From NCBI GenBank assembly GCA_903813345.2, contig CAIIXF020000007.1, positions 32,849,564 through 32,894,697 of the forward strand: a stretch of DNA of 45,134 nt. The letters are read 5' to 3'. The DNA is from Owenia fusiformis (Eukaryota > Annelida > Polychaeta > Sabellida > Oweniidae). The notes below the pieces were generated by a model. That model saw only the letters and a list, made by a program, of their open reading frames with translations. It made no database searches and had not been told where the DNA came from. Below are positions 40,646 through 45,134 of the stretch, piece after piece. Within the stretch, counting starts at the first letter, position 1; every line of letters begins with the position of its first letter. A program made the translations under genes and the position numbers.

Positions 40646-40950
40646 AGGTGCGTCGAGGTTCCTTCTCATCAAAAGTTGTGTACGTGCCTCCCAGTATATG
40701 TCGAATCTGCCTAAGATCCTCTCAGTATATCCTCAAAGTCCCTCAACGGGTATGTCGAATCTGCCTAAGATCCTCTAAGTATACCAGGATAAAATCCTCT
40801 AAGTCCCTCAAGGGGTATGTCGAATCTGCCTTAGATCCTCTAAGTATACCAGGGTAATATCCTCTAAGTCCCTCAATGGGTATGTCGAATCTGCCTAAGA
40901 TCCTCTAAGTATATCCTCACAAAGTCCCTCAACGGGTAAGATCGAATCTG
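40646..40950. repeat. Transitional CTAAGT repeats (~60-bp units)
   Basis: GTATGTCGAATCTGCCTAAG, CCTCTAAGTATACCAGGGTA and AAGTCCCTCAACGGG alternate in about four unequal units linking the 78-bp and 190-bp arrays. Confidence 0.8.
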
Positions 40951-41512
40951 CCTAAGATCCTCTAAGTACATCAGGGTAAAATCATCTAAGTCCCTCAATA
41001 TGTGAGATGAAAATCTTCTAAGTCCATCAATAGATGTGTAGAATTAGCCTAAGTCCATCAAGCATCAATCCCTGGAGGCACACAGGTCAGTCCTCTCTCA
41101 GTTCCAGCAAGAAAGTGCCTCTCAGTATATGTAGAATCTGCCTAAGATCCTCTAAGTATACCAGGGTAAAATCATCTAAGTCCCTCAATATGTGAGATGA
41201 AAATCTTCTAAGTCCATCAATAGATGTGTAGAATTAGCCTAAGTCCATCAAGCATCAATCCCTGGAGGCACACAGGTCAGTCCTCTCTCAGTTCCAGCAA
41301 GAAAGTGCCTCTCAGTATATGTAGAATCTGCCTAAGATCCTCTAAGTATACCAGGGTAAAATCATCTAAGTCCCTCAATATGTGAGATGAAAATCTTCTA
41401 AGTCCATCAATAGATGTGTAGAATTAGCCTAAGTCCATCAAGCATCAATCCCTGGAGGCACACAGGTCAGTCCTCTCTCAGTTCCAGCAAGAAAGTGCCT
41501 GCTGAGTCACCT
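40951..41512. repeat. 190-bp satellite (~3 units)
   Basis: CAGGGTAAAATCATCTAAGT begins at 40972, 41162 and 41352. Each unit has CTAAGTCCATCAA phrases plus a segment TCAATCCCTGGAGGCACACA to CAGCAAGAAAGTGCCT that lacks the CTAAGT phrase. The last two full units appear identical. Confidence 0.92.
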
Positions 41513-42108
41513 GGTTGTCTCTATTTATACCCCGACATGTATAACATGTACTAGGTTTTGCACACGAACCTAACAATAGTAACAAGTGATTAATGGGCTG
41601 ATGCAATACCTAGGCCCCTGGACAGGACAAGACTGGTGTACAATTACTATGACGCAATCAGGATATGAATAGTGCAAAATAACTGGCTTCATTTAGAACT
41701 CACAATCTGTGCTATCTAATGTAACATCAATATATGTTTAGTATATAATTAACTAGATAAATGTATAAACTAAATAAATATAACATAAACCAATCATCAT
41801 TGGTTTTAATCATGCCGAAATTGACCGAAAAAACTAATAATTGAATGTAGGTCAAGATAGCTCTTCAAAAGTAAGATGAGAAAAATGTAAACAAATGAAA
41901 GCAAAATGAAATCTCACAAAATCGAACAGTTTACATGATTCTGCCTACTCCTTTAGTGTCACATACATTCATGTAAGTATACTACTTGTGAACCAAACTG
42001 GAAAACGCTTTCTCACTGAGTTAACTGTAAGAAAACTGATAAAATGGAACTAGACTACAAATAATCGAAAATTTGAAAAGTAAAAATTTGTTACACTACA
42101 TTCATATA
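41513..42108. other. No gene or repeat seen
   Basis: AT-rich, without convincing frames or matches elsewhere in the window. Confidence 0.5.
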
Positions 42109-44412
42109 CGAGGGTTGATCATAAAGTTCTCATAATATCTCTCTAATTTCTTTATTTTTCAATATATTCTTATGAAATTTTCACAGAATGTGCAGCAAAG
42201 AATGTCTTATTAATTTAGGAAAAAAATATTTAGCTTAACAGACATATTAAATAAGAAATGGTTGCCATAGTAACGGGAAATCAAGGGCTTTGTATAAAAA
42301 ACCTCCTACCCACGTACCCTCGTACCCACGTACGTGGGTCCTGACCCAGTCTTTAAAGAGTTAAATCTTTAACATTTTTTAAACATTATTCTATCTCAAT
42401 GTATGCTTAATTATGGATGAATTTATGTACCCATATGCCTTTATTTCTAGATCAGACATCTGTCTCGTCATAAAATAAAGCCGGCATTGCATAATGTTCA
42501 TTTGAGCTATTTGAGTGTTGTTTTTGATATATCGAAGCGATTTTTTGTTGATCGGGCAGTCTGACAGTGTACAACCAATCTATTGCTTGGCGCAAATTGG
42601 CCACATGGGGCATGTGTTGTAAAGTGCTGTAGTTTTTGACTCCATGAGCAGAATATGGTCAAACTTTCACAACAAAATTTACATTGAATGACCTGAATGA
42701 TTCTGGATTGACGAAGTTATTCAACTTTTCATCGGTCCTGTTTTTTAACACCCTGTAGTTTCGATTTTTATCACATATACTTTTTATTCTTTCAAACGAT
42801 ATTACAAGTATTCATTGTTTGCACGACAGATTTGAACTATAGCCTACGTGTAATTTGTCTTATGTCTTTTATTTAATTTAACATCAGAATTGGAGATACA
42901 AAGTGATAGAGTGATCAATTCACACGATCTCAAGGAATAATAAAGGCTGCATTTCTGTTTAACCGTGGCGCAATTGAATAACGAAATATTTGAAAAGTAG
43001 AAGGATTCGCTATATTCGTTTTTAATTGCTTTTTGGCACAATTTAAGGATAATTGTGCGCACTAGTTCAGTGAATCATTTAGATGGAATTAAAAGTTAGA
43101 GTTGCCAAACTTATGCAGGGGAGTGTAAGTTTGGTTTTGTAAACTTCGACATTATTCATGGCCGTTTTATCCATAATTAGGTAATATGAAGAGTAGAGTT
43201 TTATTTTGACAATGATTTGATGTAAAACTGGTTTGAATGATAAAAGTTCAGCTTTGTAGTTCTAGCTTTTTGCGCGTAAAACGTGAATACAATGGACAAC
43301 AACGACACCAAATCTTTGACTAACATACGTTAATAACGTATAATATTCGTAAGAATGAATTCTAATAACATTTGAAATAAACATCTAATAAAATGTGGTG
43401 AATTTAATTGGTTGGAAACTCTAAGAAATATATTTTTAAAAAGATGTCAACTTTTGGACAAGGGTAAACTTCCCGGGACATTTACAATCTGCATGAGGTA
43501 ACAGGAGGCACGGATTGCACTGAACGAAGGCTAGGAGATTGCTAATCAGCACTGATGTGTTATACAGGTAAGACTGCCCGATCAACAAAAAACATTTCGA
43601 CATATCAAAAACATAAATCAAATAGCTCAAAAATAATGAACATTTATGCAATTCCGGCTTTATTTTATTTTACTAGAGAGATGTCAGACCTATAAATAAA
43701 GTCATATGGAGGCATAAATTCATCTATAATTCAGGATAAACTGAGATTGAATAATGTTTTAAACATTTAAAAATTTAACTCTTTAAAGACTGGGTCAGGA
43801 CCCACGTACGAGGGTACGTGGGTAGGAGGTTTTTTATACAAAGCCGAAATCAAGGCACCCGGGGCAAATAAAAATAATTGAGAGAATGAGCTTAATCAAC
43901 CATGTTTACATACATAATAAACTCTCATGAATTACCAAACACGTTCAAATGTTAACTTGAATATGTTGTAAAGTGCTTTAAGAATTAAATAAATTGATCG
44001 TGTAAATTGTGTGATGTCATAGGGGGTGCTTTCATGCTCCATTAGATGTGATACCAGAGTCTAAGACTCAAAGCTAATGATCAGAAATGACTGAGTAAGA
44101 GAATTCAATAGATGCAGAGATCTTCAGAAAAATAAAATTCATACTGATAAAATGTTATGTTAAGTTTGTAAGATCCTTTGGTCAAACTAAACATGATCTA
44201 AAACAAATATATTGCTAAGATATCAACAAAATTACACCCTGTGTGTGGTCTGTACATGTAAAATGAACTAAAGGGGCAAAATCAATTTTCCTCAGGATAT
44301 TTGACAAAACAGTCATGGGGTCTAACAGTCACTTCTAATGAAGAATAACAATTATCCATTATGAGACTATGAAATTAGAGAGATATTATGAGAACTTTAT
44401 GATCAACCCTCG
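42109..44412. mobile_element. Mariner-like non-autonomous element
   Basis: A perfect 42-bp terminal inverted repeat (42109-42150 and 44371-44412) starts CGAGGGTTGATCATAAAGTT and is flanked by TA on both sides. CGAGGG-type ends and a TA duplication are characteristic of the mariner group. There is no transposase frame. Without the nested element (42286-43845) it would be about 0.74 kb. Confidence 0.85.
42286..43845. mobile_element. Mutator-like long-TIR element nested in the mariner-like element
   Basis: The ends GGCTTTGTATAAAAAACCTC and its complement belong to arms of about 280 bp (42286-42568 and 43567-43845, about 85% alike by eye). The flanks GAAATCAAG at 42277-42285 and 43846-43854 are an exact 9-bp target duplication. 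Long TIRs with a 9-bp duplication indicate a Mutator-like element. The 1-kb interior has no convincing frame, so it is non-autonomous. Both arms also contain CCCACGTACC/GTACGTGGG hairpins near their tips. Confidence 0.85.
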
Positions 44413-44414
44413 TA

Positions 44415-45068
44415 TTTCTTGTTCTACCAGACATAAAATAGACTCATGAAGCAGTTTGTAGAATATTGTTGGCAAAAAACCATATAGGCAAAGATAGAGA
44501 ATAGTAAGCGCAGTGAACTGGTGAAGTAAAGATTGAAGGCAATACAGGATATCTTTTAGTAAATCCATTAATCTACAGGGCGCTTGGATATGTTACTTAG
44601 GCCAATTACATTTAGTGGTTCACAAATGTCTGAATGTATCATCGCACTACTGTACAGAGCAAATAATTCTAGTATATTACTCCAGACTATCTGAATTGGT
44701 TTTGGTATGAAACCAGCAAATCATTCTGTATATATCAGCTTACTTTCACGCGCCATGTACTATTGAACAATTAACTTTGACTGCGCCCTGTAGGCTATAG
44801 ATCAACTTTTCAAATTTTGTGCCCTGTATTTAGACATATCAAAGATTTGAAAATCTGAAACAATATTATTTATATGTTTCTTTGTACAGACATATAGTTT
44901 TGAACATGTGCTTTCTGTAACTTTCCGAGTTGCATTTACTCAAAATTTACTGAGTAGATTTACTCAAAGTGCCCTGGAGGAGAGTCAATTATCTCGCGCA
45001 TGCGCGTTAGAGGTAGGGCAGTGTGAAGTAAGACCTGGGGTTATCATTATGAACTCGTATGTGGACTT
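44415..45068. other. No gene seen; contains a CGCGCATGCGCG palindrome
   Basis: Mostly AT-rich. The 12-bp palindrome at 44995-45006 matches the core of NRF1-type promoter sites and is the only promoter-like mark. No adjacent coding frame is visible within the window. Confidence 0.35.
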
Positions 45069-45134
45069 TTCTTAGGAATGCAGGTCCGTTGGACGTCCTC
45101 GGAAAATAAGTCCAGGGACTTGCATACCTAGGAA
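45069..45134. repeat. Short inverted repeat at the window edge
   Basis: TTCTTAGGAATGCAGGTCC (45069-45087) pairs with 45116-45134 with 3 mismatches in 19. It may be a small foldback or a repeat terminus continuing outside. Confidence 0.5.

Noticed and set aside
39629-40672. 347-residue minus-strand reading frame as a repeat-protein gene
   Set aside because: It is a perfect consequence of a 78-bp tandem satellite lacking stops. Equally open frames occur on the opposite strand, there are no splice or promoter signals, and the start Met lies in non-repeat flank by chance.
37440-41512. CRISPR array
   Set aside because: The repeats are contiguous satellite units with no unique spacers, in a eukaryotic context.

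Overview
The window looks like nuclear DNA of an animal, most likely a marine invertebrate (a mollusc or another lophotrochozoan, or an early-branching deuterostome). Reasons: GT-AG introns in a beta-galactosidase-family gene; a Tx1/L1-type LINE; a Penelope-like retroelement; tRNA-derived SINEs; and repeats built like the 'pearl' elements of bivalves (5' hairpin, GTCY microsatellite, about 160-bp core repeats). The species cannot be fixed from the sequence. Most of the AT-rich 45 kb is transposon and satellite DNA. Nearly all longer open frames are chance, repeat-derived or transposon-derived.

Gene content. The one clear host gene is the 3' end of a GLB1L-type beta-galactosidase-like gene on the + strand. 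Three internal exons (8698-8866, 9051-9262, 10458-10574) carry the C-terminal jelly-roll region. Two homologous, phase-compatible last exons follow, at 27847-27966 and 35337-35522; only the second has an obvious poly(A) signal. A THAP zinc-finger reading frame without a start codon lies at 11383-11736. A weak candidate first exon lies on the minus strand at 5075-5209.

Layout. 1-1090: 148-bp satellite rich in AGGTCA half-sites. 1303-3460: decayed element with long inverted arms. 5.4-8.6 kb: pearl-type repeats and 375-475-bp tandem repeats. 8.7-10.6 kb: GLB1L exons. 11.4-14.5 kb: THAP frame, then a decayed PIF/Harbinger-like transposon carrying a tRNA-derived SINE. 14.6-23.8 kb: inverted-repeat pair enclosing a GC-rich MITE, a palindromic element and degenerate tandem repeats, with a 3.9-kb LINE inserted in the right arm. 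23.8-27.5 kb: second inverted pair enclosing an internally inverted Penelope-like element. 27.8-35.8 kb: the two last exons, with two pearl-type families, a SINE dimer and palindromic MITEs between and around them. 36.2-36.7 kb: TIR element with a transposase-like fragment. 37.4-41.5 kb: three adjoining satellites (119, 78 and 190 bp) built on one roughly 30-bp CTAAGT phrase. 42.1-44.4 kb: mariner-like element with a Mutator-like long-TIR element nested in it.

How the parts relate. The GLB1L gene has taken up more than 17 kb of mobile DNA in the intron before its last exon(s). Several insertions can be read against preserved empty sites or target-site duplications inside the window, which gives a relative order of events. 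No bacterial-type operon, CRISPR array, rRNA or functional tRNA gene was seen.
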